A stretch of 41,877 nucleotides of DNA. Origin: Oscillospiraceae bacterium (GTDB taxonomy: Bacteria; Bacillota; Clostridia; Oscillospirales; Oscillospiraceae). The notes beneath the pieces are model-generated. The model had not been told where the DNA came from. It saw nothing but the letters and a program-made list of their open reading frames with translations, and did not search any database. The stretch spans positions 1 through 41,877 of the forward strand of contig JAFXTM010000058.1 in NCBI GenBank assembly GCA_017535865.1, written 5' to 3'. Within the stretch, counting starts at the first letter, position 1, and the number at the start of each line of letters is the position of its first letter. A program made the position numbers and the translations under genes. Positions 1 through 7,773 of the stretch are shown in pieces.

Positions 1-2319
1 CAGCACGCCCTTCGGCGCGCTGATGCCCGTGCCGATGAACTTTTTGGGGTTGCGGAGATATTCGATGAAATCCGCAAGTTCTCTCTTCGCATCCTCCGCG
101 CCGATCACGTCGGCAAAGTGCACGTCCGGCATGGAGATGCTGCTCAGTATGTTCTTTGAATCCTCCGCGTCCACGGCCGTCAGAAACTCAAAATCGAACA
201 GGCAGATATCCGCGATCTTGCCGTCCGCGGAGATGCGCTGGCCGGTCTCAAAGCTGACGAGCTTGTTGGCCTTGGCCAGATTGATGATGTTCTGCCGCTG
301 ATGCAGGTTCTCGCAGATTTTCTTCAGGGAAGCGTCGAAGCTCTCCGCGTCGCCTCCGATGTCGATGAAGTCCTGGACGCCGATGCGCCGGAACGAGAGC
401 TCCTCCTCCAGGCTGAGCTGCTCGTCGTTCTTTGCGATCAGATAGACCGGCAGTTCGCCGTGCTTTTCCCGGATGAACCAGAGGAAATCGCGGGTCTCCG
501 ACTCGATGTCCTCCACATTCAGGAACTTCTCGCCCTCGTCTGTCTGCGGCAGCTCCAGATCGAGCATCACAAACTGTACGTCGTTCTCGTGGAGGAGCCG
601 GACGGCCTCTTCCCTGTCCTGCGCCCCCAGGATGCGGCAGGCGGACTGGTTGTCCCGGCACCACGCCACATCCGCCTCCGGGGCGAAGACGAGCGCCTTC
701 GTATCGGCAGGGGTCTCAAAGAGCGAGCGGATCTTCTCGTCGTTCTCCGGAAGCTGGACAGAGAAACGTACTTCCTCCAGATCCTTGATGTCCGTTCTGG
801 CTTTCTCCGAGTCGATCAGGCGAAGCAGCTCAAAGAGCTCTTCGGTATAAAAGGCCTGTGATCTGCCCCGGATCATGCGCGCATCCGCGGCTCCGCCCTC
901 GGCGAGCAGCAGCGCGGTGTACACGTTTTCATCCACCCGGGTCTTGAGTCCAAGCTCGCGCTCGATGTTGTCGGCCTGCTTCGTGATGACGCTCCTGGCG
1001 ATATCCCGGAGCGTGTGCGCCGACAGATAATTGAACATCACCACGTTTCCCGAGGCGAAACGCGAGCAGATGGCGGGTGGGAAAAACGGGACCTGCGTCT
1101 CCGGATCCCTGTCGTTCTCAAGCGCCTTGAGAATGACTTTGCGGGACAGGCCGGACAGATCTCCTGTCTCCGAGTTTTCATACAGCTCCTTACCCGCGTT
1201 CGTCGTGAAGATCACGATCGTGTCCGCGAAGGACACCTCTTTCCGCGTCTTCGCATCGGCCAGTCTGCCGGCGTCCAGGAGCTGGAGGAACAGATGGATC
1301 GCGTTGATGTGCGCCTTTTCGATCTCGTCGAAGAGCAGGATGCACTTGGGATTCTCGTTCACAAAGCCGGTCAGCACGCCCGGCTGACTGTCCTTGTACA
1401 CAGGGTCGGAGCCGCACAGCATGACGACGGCTTCCTTGTCGGAGTACTCGCTCATATCGAAGCGTTTGTACGGGAGCTTCAGGACTTTCGCCGCCGTCTC
1501 GGCGAGGAAGGTCTTGCCCACGCCCGGAGGCCCCGCAAACAGGAAGGTCGCCCGCGGCCGGCTTCTTTCCGGATCGACCTGCGAAACGAGCTCGCCCTGG
1601 AAATAGCCGTTGGTCAGCACCGAAACCGCCTTATCCTGCCCGAAGATGTTCTCCAGCAGCGTCGCGCGCGTTTTCTTGACCGTTTCGACGAGAGAGGTCA
1701 TCCATTCCTTTTCCCCTCCCGGCAGCGGTCCGTCCTCCGACAGCGGATCGCCCTCCTCTTCTTTCTCCGGTTCGTCAAGTCTGAGCGGTCTTCTTTTCGG
1801 TCTATCCGTCCCGCCGTCCGTCCGGGAAGCGGCGTCCTGCATCTGTTTTCTCCGCTTTTCCAGAAGATCGGCCATGTCCGATTCCTCTATCACCGGCTTC
1901 TTCCGCGAGTTCTCCTCCAGGAAGCTTTCCACAAGCTTGCTCGGCTCCCGGATGAGCCCGGCAAGGACCAGGTCCGCCGTCAGCTTTTCCTTGTTCCGGC
2001 TCTTTGCCTCCTCCCTGGCCGCGTATATCCTTTCGGTTATACAAAGTTTCTCGCTCATGCGGGTCCCCTGCAGGGAATCGACCATTTCTCTCAGCTGAGA
2101 TACCGCCTTGTGCGCGTCGATCCGACGCTTTTTGAAACAGTCGGCCAACGGCTGCAGCTCCGCCGCTTCCTCCTGACCGGGAGGATCCGCCCGGTCGTAC
2201 AGGCGTTCGACGGCAGCAAGCAGAAAGCGCCCGGCGGTAAGGGGGACTTCTCCCTCTTCCGAAGTCATAGCTTTCTTCAACAGCTTTTCGAGCAGCTCAC
2301 TGTTTTGAATATCCTGCAT
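1..2319 (-). CDS. Tandem AAA+ ATPase (ClpB-like module, receiver-like module, FtsH-like module), 3' end outside window
   Basis: The frame is open from an ATG at 2319 (GAGG ribosome site upstream) to the left edge, giving 773 visible residues without a stop. Residues 1-150 are helical and resemble a weak Clp N domain; about 165-235 is a charged linker. A ClpB/AAA_2-type ATPase follows: Walker A GPPGVGKT at 263-270, the ClpB-like DMSEYSD box, Walker B ILLFDE at 327-332, and sensor-1 Asn 374 (TTNAG). The aromatic pore loop typical of ClpB is altered (PVYKDS). Residues about 540-690 look like a degenerate response-regulator receiver, with VMLDLELP around the usual phosphoacceptor Asp. From about 733 the sequence is FtsH-like (FADVIGAEDAKREL, then PKGVL), which normally leads straight into a second Walker A. 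A role in protein remodelling or proteolysis is inferred; whether a zinc protease domain follows cannot be seen. Confidence 0.82.
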   Translation of the reverse strand, partial: MQDIQNSELLEKLLKKAMTSEEGEVPLTAGRFLLAAVERLYDRADPPGQEEAAELQPLADCFKKRRIDAHKAVSQLREMVDSLQGTRMSEKLCITERIYAAREEAKSRNKEKLTADLVLAGLIREPSKLVESFLEENSRKKPVIEESDMADLLEKRRKQMQDAASRTDGGTDRPKRRPLRLDEPEKEEEGDPLSEDGPLPGGEKEWMTSLVETVKKTRATLLENIFGQDKAVSVLTNGYFQGELVSQVDPERSRPRATFLFAGPPGVGKTFLAETAAKVLKLPYKRFDMSEYSDKEAVVMLCGSDPVYKDSQPGVLTGFVNENPKCILLFDEIEKAHINAIHLFLQLLDAGRLADAKTRKEVSFADTIVIFTTNAGKELYENSETGDLSGLSRKVILKALENDRDPETQVPFFPPAICSRFASGNVVMFNYLSAHTLRDIARSVITKQADNIERELGLKTRVDENVYTALLLAEGGAADARMIRGRSQAFYTEELFELLRLIDSEKARTDIKDLEEVRFSVQLPENDEKIRSLFETPADTKALVFAPEADVAWCRDNQSACRILGAQDREEAVRLLHENDVQFVMLDLELPQTDEGEKFLNVEDIESETRDFLWFIREKHGELPVYLIAKNDEQLSLEEELSFRRIGVQDFIDIGGDAESFDASLKKICENLHQRQNIINLAKANKLVSFETGQRISADGKIADICLFDFEFLTAVDAEDSKNILSSISMPDVHFADVIGAEDAKRELADFIEYLRNPKKFIGTGISAPKGVL

Positions 2320-2373
2320 CGTTTTTCCTCACATTCTGCCTCTTTCGGGCGATATTGAAAACAAATCGTGTTC

Positions 2374-2440
2374 TGTCAAGGCAAGTCCCCCATGAAAGGA
2401 GGCCTGTTTCCGCGAAAGTCCCGGGCCGCCGCGGCGGCCT
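2374..2440 (-). promoter_or_regulatory. Gap between YbjN gene and AAA gene, with GC palindrome and possible weak promoter
   Basis: Between the second YbjN gene and the AAA gene lie a 16-nt palindrome (2424-2439, GGCCGCCGCGGCGGCC) with no T-tract and a TTGACA element (2379-2374 on the minus strand) that lacks a convincing -10. The gap may hold a weak internal promoter or a processing hairpin. It is not a clear terminator, so read-through into the AAA gene is plausible. Confidence 0.3.
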
Positions 2441-2441
2441 G

Positions 2442-2909
2442 TCAGCCGAGAAAAGCCGAGATGTCGAGCAGGCCCTCGTTGAGAGCATACAGCTTGTCAT
2501 TGAACTCGTCCACCGTCGCAGCCGCGCAGTCGATCATATAGTTGAACAGGCCCTCGCCGATCACGCTCTCCCGATAAGAGGCCGTCATGCGGAAGGTGAT
2601 CGAACCGTCACGGATGTTGTAATCAAAACAGCCGTTGGCCAGTCCGTATGTGCAGGCGCAGGCGGCGATCGCGCCTTCGGTCCGCCTGTCTTCCCTCATG
2701 GAGAACGGGAGACGGGAAAGCAGTCTCACCAGCCGGCGTTCCTCATCGACCACCATGACAAAGCGCATCGGGATATCGTCGCCGACAACGCCGAAGCGGA
2801 CCATCATCTGCTCTTTTTTCTCCTGGAAGCGCCAGTTCCGGCTCCGGATGGTCTGGCACAGGCTGTCATACACCTTCTGAGCCAATTCCCTTTTACTCGC
2901 TTCGCTCAT
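2442..2909 (-). CDS. YbjN domain protein (second of a pair)
   Basis: A 155-residue protein. The ATG at 2909 is chosen over one at 2942 because AAGGAG lies seven bases upstream of it and the earlier start would overlap the preceding gene. The sequence follows the YbjN pattern: an N-terminal helix, 'RFGVVGDDIPMRF', a strand with basic residues, 'VRLLSRLPFSMRED', 'NGCFDYNIRDGSITFRM' and a C-terminal helix with 'EFNDKLYAL'. YbjN proteins share the fold of type III secretion chaperones (CesT-like) and their biochemical role is mostly unknown. It is a paralogue of the gene just upstream, 20 bp away, with which it is surely co-transcribed, and it lies before the tandem AAA+ gene. A chaperone or adaptor role for that ATPase is inference from position. 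Confidence 0.75.
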   Translation of the reverse strand: MSEASKRELAQKVYDSLCQTIRSRNWRFQEKKEQMMVRFGVVGDDIPMRFVMVVDEERRLVRLLSRLPFSMREDRRTEGAIAACACTYGLANGCFDYNIRDGSITFRMTASYRESVIGEGLFNYMIDCAAATVDEFNDKLYALNEGLLDISAFLG

Positions 2910-2929
2910 TGTCTTCTCCTTTTTTTGGC

Positions 2930-3400
2930 TCAGCGCCTGCATTTTTCGATGAATTCTTCTACCGGCATCCGCCCCGTCGCCAGACTTAAGAACTTGTCGT
3001 TATACTCGTCGATGATCCTGCAGGATGCGAACAGCATGTACCGAAACAGGTCCTCGCCCAGCGTACTGTCGAGAAAGCAGCTCGTCATACGGAAAAACAG
3101 GCGGCCGCCGCAGATGTCAAAATCAAAGCAGCCGTCTGCCAGCGCGTTGTTCGCGACGCTGACAGCGACAGCCATATCCCGCCGCCTGTCCTCGGGCACG
3201 GAGAAGGGCAGCCGTGATACGAGAAGCACGAGCATGCTGTCCTCTTCCACGATGACGTCGAACTCCATCGGCAGATCCGCCGAGACCGCGCCGCTGCGGA
3301 GAGTCAGCTTCGCCTCCTCTTTTTCATACTGCCAATCGTATTTTTCAAATGTTTTGCATAACCCGTTGAATACTTCCAGGGCTTTTTCATGGTTGTCCAT
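2930..3400 (-). CDS. YbjN domain protein (first of a pair)
   Basis: A 156-residue protein starting at 3400 with an AGGAGAGG ribosome site. It has the same order of elements as its neighbour: 'TLRSGAVSADLPMEFDVIVEED', 'VLLVSRLPFSVPEDRR', 'DGCFDFDICGGRLFFRM' and 'DEYNDKFLSLATG'. No signal peptide or membrane segment is seen, so it is probably cytosolic. It is the first gene of a three-gene unit (YbjN, YbjN, AAA+) behind a good sigma-A promoter. Similarity to the downstream copy is clear by eye but they are not near-identical, so the duplication is old or the two have specialised. Function unknown. Confidence 0.75.
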   Translation of the reverse strand: MDNHEKALEVFNGLCKTFEKYDWQYEKEEAKLTLRSGAVSADLPMEFDVIVEEDSMLVLLVSRLPFSVPEDRRRDMAVAVSVANNALADGCFDFDICGGRLFFRMTSCFLDSTLGEDLFRYMLFASCRIIDEYNDKFLSLATGRMPVEEFIEKCRR

Positions 3401-3452
3401 GTTTTTCCTCTCCTGTCGATCCGAATCGAGTCCAGTCGTATGTGGTTAATGT

Positions 3453-3481
3453 ACCATATTTTCTCTATGAGCGCAAGTCAA
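3453..3481 (-). promoter_or_regulatory. Sigma-A promoter of the YbjN-AAA unit
   Basis: On the minus strand TTGACT (3481-3476), a 17-bp spacer and TATGGT (3458-3453) lie about 50 bp before the first YbjN start. Spacing is ideal; the -10 is imperfect. Confidence 0.5.
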
Positions 3482-3604
3482 TTGCCCCCGTGCAGATCCC
3501 GAAACGCGCCGTGTCCGCGGCTTTTCTCCGCAGAAGCTGCGTCCTCCGCCGTTCTTCCCGCCGGGCGGCCCGCCGCGCGGGCGCAGCGCCTCTCGACACG
3601 GCAA

Positions 3605-3633
3605 ACCCCGGGGTCCCGACGGGACCCCGGGGT
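3605..3633 (-). terminator. Hairpin terminator after the aldolase gene
   Basis: A perfect 13-bp stem (3605-3617 with 3621-3633, ACCCCGGGGTCCC) with a 3-nt loop lies 25 bp beyond the aldolase stop. The T-tract on the minus strand is short (TTTG), but stem stability and position fit an operon end. Confidence 0.65.
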
Positions 3634-3658
3634 CGATATGTTTTTGATCCGAACGGGG

Positions 3659-4420
3659 TCAGACGCCCTTGACGCCCTTGACCCACTTTTCGCACATGCG
3701 GTAGTACATGGACATATCGCCGACCTGGACGATATAGTCCGCGCCGCAGGCGAACCACTCGTTGGTGTCCTCGGGATCGATGCCCAGCATCCCGGAGAAC
3801 ACGCCCTTCGCCTTCGCTCTCCCGATCATATCCCGGATGGCGTCCTTCACGCGCGGATCGTCGAGCTGTCCGGGGATCCCGAGCGAGACGGAGAGATCGT
3901 AGGGCCCGAAGAACACGAACTCCACCCCCTCAACGTCGAGGATATCGTCGAAAGCCTCCACGCCGGCCTTGCCCTCGATCAGCAGGACGACGGCCACGTC
4001 GCGGTTGGAGTCTTCAAAATAGGTCTCGCTGCGGCCCGTGTAGCGGTTCGCGCGCACATAGGGGCAGGCGCCGCGCTTGCCGACCGGCGCGAATTTCGCC
4101 CAGCGGAGGGCCTCCCGGGCCTCCTCCACGCTGCTCACGCCCGGCACGACGATGCCGGCCGCACCGAGGTCCAGGACCTTTTTGATGTCGTCCTCATTGA
4201 TGTTGGGGACGCGGACGAGCGGGATGCAGTCAAAGGATTCCGCCGCACGGATCAGGTGGGCGTTGGTCTCTCCGCTCCAGCTGCCGTGCTCGTTGTCGAT
4301 GAAGATAAAGTCGAAGCCGGTCTGCGCGGTGATCTCCACCATCTCGGGGCAGGCTGTGTTGACGAACATGCCGATGGGCTTCTTCTCCTCGGCAAACAGC
4401 TGCTTCATGCTTTTACGCAT
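3659..4420 (-). CDS. HpcH/HpaI family class II aldolase (2-keto-3-deoxy acid aldolase)
   Basis: A 253-residue protein, start at 4420 with AGGAGG seven bases upstream. The family cleaves 2-keto-3-deoxy sugar acids (or 2,4-dihydroxyhept-2-enedioate) to pyruvate and an aldehyde using a divalent metal. The catalytic set known from E. coli HpaI is present at the same numbering: His45 and Glu44 in DNEHGSW, Arg70 in PLVRVPN, Glu149 in LLIEGKAG and Asp175 in FGPYDLS. It is the last gene of the TRAP transporter operon, which suggests it cleaves the imported acid or its dehydrated product. The exact substrate (rhamnonate-, glucarate- or uronate-derived) cannot be read from the sequence. Confidence 0.88.
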   Translation of the reverse strand: MRKSMKQLFAEEKKPIGMFVNTACPEMVEITAQTGFDFIFIDNEHGSWSGETNAHLIRAAESFDCIPLVRVPNINEDDIKKVLDLGAAGIVVPGVSSVEEAREALRWAKFAPVGKRGACPYVRANRYTGRSETYFEDSNRDVAVVLLIEGKAGVEAFDDILDVEGVEFVFFGPYDLSVSLGIPGQLDDPRVKDAIRDMIGRAKAKGVFSGMLGIDPEDTNEWFACGADYIVQVGDMSMYYRMCEKWVKGVKGV

Positions 4421-4456
4421 ATGCTAAACCTCCTATGATCGTCTCCTCTGCTCTCA

Positions 4457-5728
4457 TCAGAACAGAAGGTTCGGGATAAACGACTGGACCTGCGGGAATA
4501 TGGTCACGACCAGCAGCACGATGAACACGACGCCCATGACATACAGGACGTCCGGGAAGCTGTCCTCTATTCGGATCCCGACGATGCGGCAGCCGGTGAA
4601 GAGACACACGGACAGCGGCGGCGTCAGCGAACCGATCGCGGTGTTCATCAGCAGGATGATGCCGAACTGGACCGCCGTGTAGCCAAAGCTCTTCATGATC
4701 GGCAGAAGGATCGGCGTCATCAGGATGACGATGGAGACCGTCTCCATGAACGTGCCCTCAAGCAGCAGGATCAGCGTGATGACCACAATGATGATGTATT
4801 TGTTGCTCGTGATGCCGAGCAGCCAGGCCGTGAAATTCTGCGGCACATTCTCGATGGCCAGGATCCAGCCGAGCGGCGTCGCCGCCGAGATGATCAGCAG
4901 GATAACGGCGCTCGCCACCGCGCTGTCCGCAGCGACCTTGATGAACTTCTTGAAGTCCAGCTCCCGGTATACGAAGACCGCGAGGAAAAACGCATACACA
5001 CAGGAGATGACCGCCGACTCCGTCGGCGTGAAGAGGCCGGAGAGCACGCCGCCCAGAATGATGACCGGGGTCATGAGCGGCAGCAGCGCGTCCGCCACGA
5101 TGTAGATGATCTGCTTGAGATCGTGCTTCTCGTAGCCGCTGGGATAGTTGCGCTTGATGGCGATCACGATGATCAGTATCATCAGGCCGACGATGACCAT
5201 GACGCCCGGGATGATGCCCGCAAGGAACATCTCCCCGATGGAGGCGCCCGAGGAGGCGCCGTAGACGACCATGACAAGGCTCGGTGGGATCAGGCTCGCC
5301 ATCGCGCCGCCCGCCGCCATCAGCGAGGCGGTGATGCCCCTGCCGTAGCCGTCCTTGACCATCTCCGGGCCCATCAGGCCGCCGATCGCCGCCGTGCTCG
5401 CGACGCCGGAGCCGGAGACCGCCCCGAAGAAGCCCAGCGCCGCGCATCCGGCCGCGCCGATGCCGCCCGGGATCTTGCCCATGATGAGGCGGGCCAGGCG
5501 CATCAGACGCGGCGAGCTGCCGTAAGCCATGATCGCGCCGGAAAGCATGAACATGGGCAGGGCCATCATCGTGAAGGAACTGACGCCGTCGCACATGCGC
5601 TGGGAAAGGATGGTCAGGGGGTTTCCCGCAGTGAGAAGGAACGCGAGGCAGCTCATGCCGATCGAAAAGCCGACCGGGACGCCGATCAGCAGGGTGACGA
5701 GCATGACGCCGAACAGTACACCGATCAT
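4457..5728 (-). CDS. dctM: TRAP transporter large permease subunit DctM
   Basis: A 423-residue, very hydrophobic protein with about 12 membrane segments, the size of a typical DctM. It contains the family signatures 'GVSSFTMMALPMFMLSGAIM', 'GSGVASTAAIGGLMGPEM' and 'GSLTPPLSVCLFTGCRIVGI'. DctM is the transport channel of a sodium-driven TRAP system that works with DctQ and the binding protein DctP. Its ATG overlaps the dctQ stop by four bases (ATGA), showing translational coupling. An aldolase gene follows 36 bp downstream. The substrate is probably a small carboxylate or sugar acid, inferred from family and context. Confidence 0.93.
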   Translation of the reverse strand: MIGVLFGVMLVTLLIGVPVGFSIGMSCLAFLLTAGNPLTILSQRMCDGVSSFTMMALPMFMLSGAIMAYGSSPRLMRLARLIMGKIPGGIGAAGCAALGFFGAVSGSGVASTAAIGGLMGPEMVKDGYGRGITASLMAAGGAMASLIPPSLVMVVYGASSGASIGEMFLAGIIPGVMVIVGLMILIIVIAIKRNYPSGYEKHDLKQIIYIVADALLPLMTPVIILGGVLSGLFTPTESAVISCVYAFFLAVFVYRELDFKKFIKVAADSAVASAVILLIISAATPLGWILAIENVPQNFTAWLLGITSNKYIIIVVITLILLLEGTFMETVSIVILMTPILLPIMKSFGYTAVQFGIILLMNTAIGSLTPPLSVCLFTGCRIVGIRIEDSFPDVLYVMGVVFIVLLVVTIFPQVQSFIPNLLF

Positions 5729-6222
5729 GCCTGCTCGCCTCCCTCTTTCTGTGCGCCGCCGCGCGCGTTGCCGACCTCACGGGCGGCCAGCATCAGGAAG
5801 TACACCACCATGATCACGCAGCCGAAGATCACGGCGAAGTAGCTGATCGCGTTCGGCAGATGCAGCCCTGAGCTGTAGATCTTCATGTTCTTGCGGAACA
5901 CGGGCAGCGAGATATACGCGAGCGCGACGCAGAAGGCCGCGCACAGGACGTTGCTGACCGCGAGGAAATACGAGCGGATCTTCGGGGAAAACAGCGAGAT
6001 AAAAAAGTCGATGCGGGTGTGCGTGTTGCGGCTCACGGCCAGAGCGGAACCGAAGAAGGTGACCCAGACCATAGAGAACAACACGATCTCATCCGTCCAG
6101 ATAAAGGACCTGTGGAACAGAAAACGGTTTGCGACCTGGGCAAAGGAGCTCAGGCACATGAGCACCATCAGGAACGCGCAGAGCTTTTCCATGATGGAAT
6201 CCATGATCTTGAATGCTTTCAT
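5725..6222 (-). CDS. dctQ: TRAP transporter small permease subunit DctQ
   Basis: A 165-residue membrane protein. The ATG at 6222 is preceded by AGGAGG; an upstream in-frame start at 6306 would add 28 non-hydrophobic residues without a ribosome site. Four membrane helices are visible, with the DctQ-type segment 'FIWTDEIVLFSMVWVTFFG' and 'HTRIDFF'. It forms the membrane complex with DctM, which starts inside its stop codon. A perfect hairpin lies between it and the dctP gene upstream. Confidence 0.88.
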   Translation of the reverse strand: MKAFKIMDSIMEKLCAFLMVLMCLSSFAQVANRFLFHRSFIWTDEIVLFSMVWVTFFGSALAVSRNTHTRIDFFISLFSPKIRSYFLAVSNVLCAAFCVALAYISLPVFRKNMKIYSSGLHLPNAISYFAVIFGCVIMVVYFLMLAAREVGNARGGAQKEGGEQA

Positions 6223-6366
6223 TTCTCCTCCTCTCACGACTCTCCCTCCCTCACGGGCGGAAAGGCGTTGCATGAGACGCTTCCGCGCGGGCGCGGAGCA
6301 CGCCATCTCCGGCAGACGATTTCCCGATCCATGCCGGAGCGCGGACAGGAAAACGCATTTGTTTAG

Positions 6367-6403
6367 TTGACCCCGGAATACCGGGCTGGTATTCCGGGGT
6401 CAA
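6367..6403 (-). terminator. Intercistronic perfect hairpin between dctP and dctQ
   Basis: A perfect 16-bp stem (6367-6382 with 6388-6403, core GACCCCGGAATACC) with a 5-nt loop lies 18 bp past dctP and 145 bp before dctQ. No run of Ts follows on the minus strand (CAACTAAAC). It is better read as a partial terminator or 3'-end stabiliser that lets binding protein exceed permease than as a full stop. Confidence 0.65.
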
Positions 6404-6420
6404 GAAACCGGGTCACAGGA

Positions 6421-7434
6421 TCAAGCCATGGGCTCCTGACCGGAAGAGGTGAGCGCGAGGTTCACGGCGTCGGTGCCGAACTTGTCGGTATAGAGCTTCC
6501 AAACCTCGTCCATCGCGGCCTTGAACGCATCGGCGTCGATCTCGTTGACCTCCATGCCGTGGTCCTTGCAGGTCTGGATCATATCGGCCTCGGACTCGCT
6601 GGAGAGCTGACGGTCATAATCGCGGCACTCCTCGGCAGCGGCCTGGATGATCTCCTGATACTCAGCGGGCAGGCTGCCCCAGAAATCGGGGTTGACGATG
6701 AAGAGGGCGGTGGAGTAGAAGTGGCCGGAGAGGGAGAGATACTTCTGCACATCATAGAAGCCGTTGGCGGTGATGATGGACAGCGGGTTCTCCTGGCCGT
6801 CGACGGTGTGCTGCTGCAGCGCGGTGTAGAGCTCGCTGAAGTTGATGATCGTGGCGGAAGCGCCGAGCGCCTCAAACATCTTCACGCGGATCTCGGACTG
6901 CGCGGAGCGGAACTTGATGTCCTTCATGTCGTCGGGCGTGTAGATCGGGCGGACGTTGTTGGTGAAGTGCCGGAAGCCGGACTCCCAGAAGCAGAGGACC
7001 TTCAGGCCGGTCGGCTCGATCCAGTTCTCCTTGACATAGTCGCCGTAGGCGCCGTCAAAAGCGGCGCGTGCATGCTCCACGTCGGGATACATGAACGGCA
7101 GTTCCTCGATGGCCGTCTCGGGGACCATGTTCTGCCAGTTGGACATGCCCATGATCATGGCGGCGGTCAGAGAACCGTCGATGACCTGCTGGATCTCTTC
7201 CAGCTCGCCGCCGAGCACGCTGCTGTCATAGATGTCGACCTTCACTTTGCCGCCGGTCTGCTCTTCGACCATCTCTTTGAACTTGACCAGGGCCAGGTGC
7301 GCGGGGTGGGTCTGGGAATTGACGTGGGCGATCTTCAGGGTATAGGTCTTGTCTGCCGCCTGGGCGGTCCCAGCCAGCGCAAGAAGCATCACGCAGGTGA
7401 GAACCAATGCAAGGATCCGGGTGATTCTTTTCAT
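6421..7434 (-). CDS. dctP: TRAP transporter substrate-binding protein DctP
   Basis: A 337-residue exported protein; start at 7434 with AAGGAGA upstream. The N-terminus is a clear signal peptide (MKRITRILALVL...), with a probable AQA-A cleavage site. The mature part opens with 'YTLKIAHVNSQTHPAH', typical of DctP, and carries 'FRSAQSEIRVKMFEALGA' with the conserved Arg that binds the substrate carboxylate, then 'FSELYTALQQHTVDGQENP'. It captures the substrate for DctQM. No lipobox Cys is present: the position where related proteins carry Cys reads Thr (LALAGT). It is the first gene of the operon and divergent from a FadR-type regulator. Confidence 0.93.
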   Translation of the reverse strand: MKRITRILALVLTCVMLLALAGTAQAADKTYTLKIAHVNSQTHPAHLALVKFKEMVEEQTGGKVKVDIYDSSVLGGELEEIQQVIDGSLTAAMIMGMSNWQNMVPETAIEELPFMYPDVEHARAAFDGAYGDYVKENWIEPTGLKVLCFWESGFRHFTNNVRPIYTPDDMKDIKFRSAQSEIRVKMFEALGASATIINFSELYTALQQHTVDGQENPLSIITANGFYDVQKYLSLSGHFYSTALFIVNPDFWGSLPAEYQEIIQAAAEECRDYDRQLSSESEADMIQTCKDHGMEVNEIDADAFKAAMDEVWKLYTDKFGTDAVNLALTSSGQEPMA

Positions 7435-7773
7435 GATCTTTCTCCTTTTCGTTTTTTATGGCCGGATTGTGCCCGGCCACGGTTTACGGATCGGCTTCGA
7501 GCGGATAGTATGGTGTTTTACACAACTCGGGACTTGCGAAATCGTGCACTCTGCACAAATTGGTACTTTGGTATGATTTCCATACCGGTTGTTTGTATCG
7601 TATCATGCCCGGGGGTTGCTGTCAAGCCAACTCCGCAAAAATAGCGAAGTCAACAAATTTCTCCGCAGAAATTCAGCGCTTTACACAATAGCGTCGAAAA
7701 CTTTGTCGGGTTATAATAAAAATGTTAGACACTTCTCACGGACAATTGCTGAACAGAAAGAGGATGAAGTGCC
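7435..7773. promoter_or_regulatory. Divergent control region between dctP and the GntR gene
   Basis: About 340 bp without a gene, clearly richer in A and T than its flanks. Three short inverted repeats of operator size are visible: GTGT-N3-ACAC (7513-7523), GTGCA-N3-TGCAC (7544-7556) and GGTATG-N5-CATACC (7570-7586). A TATAAT at 7712-7717 may be the -10 of the regulator gene, but no good -35 matches it. The repeats are candidates for binding by the FadR-type regulator. Confidence 0.45.
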
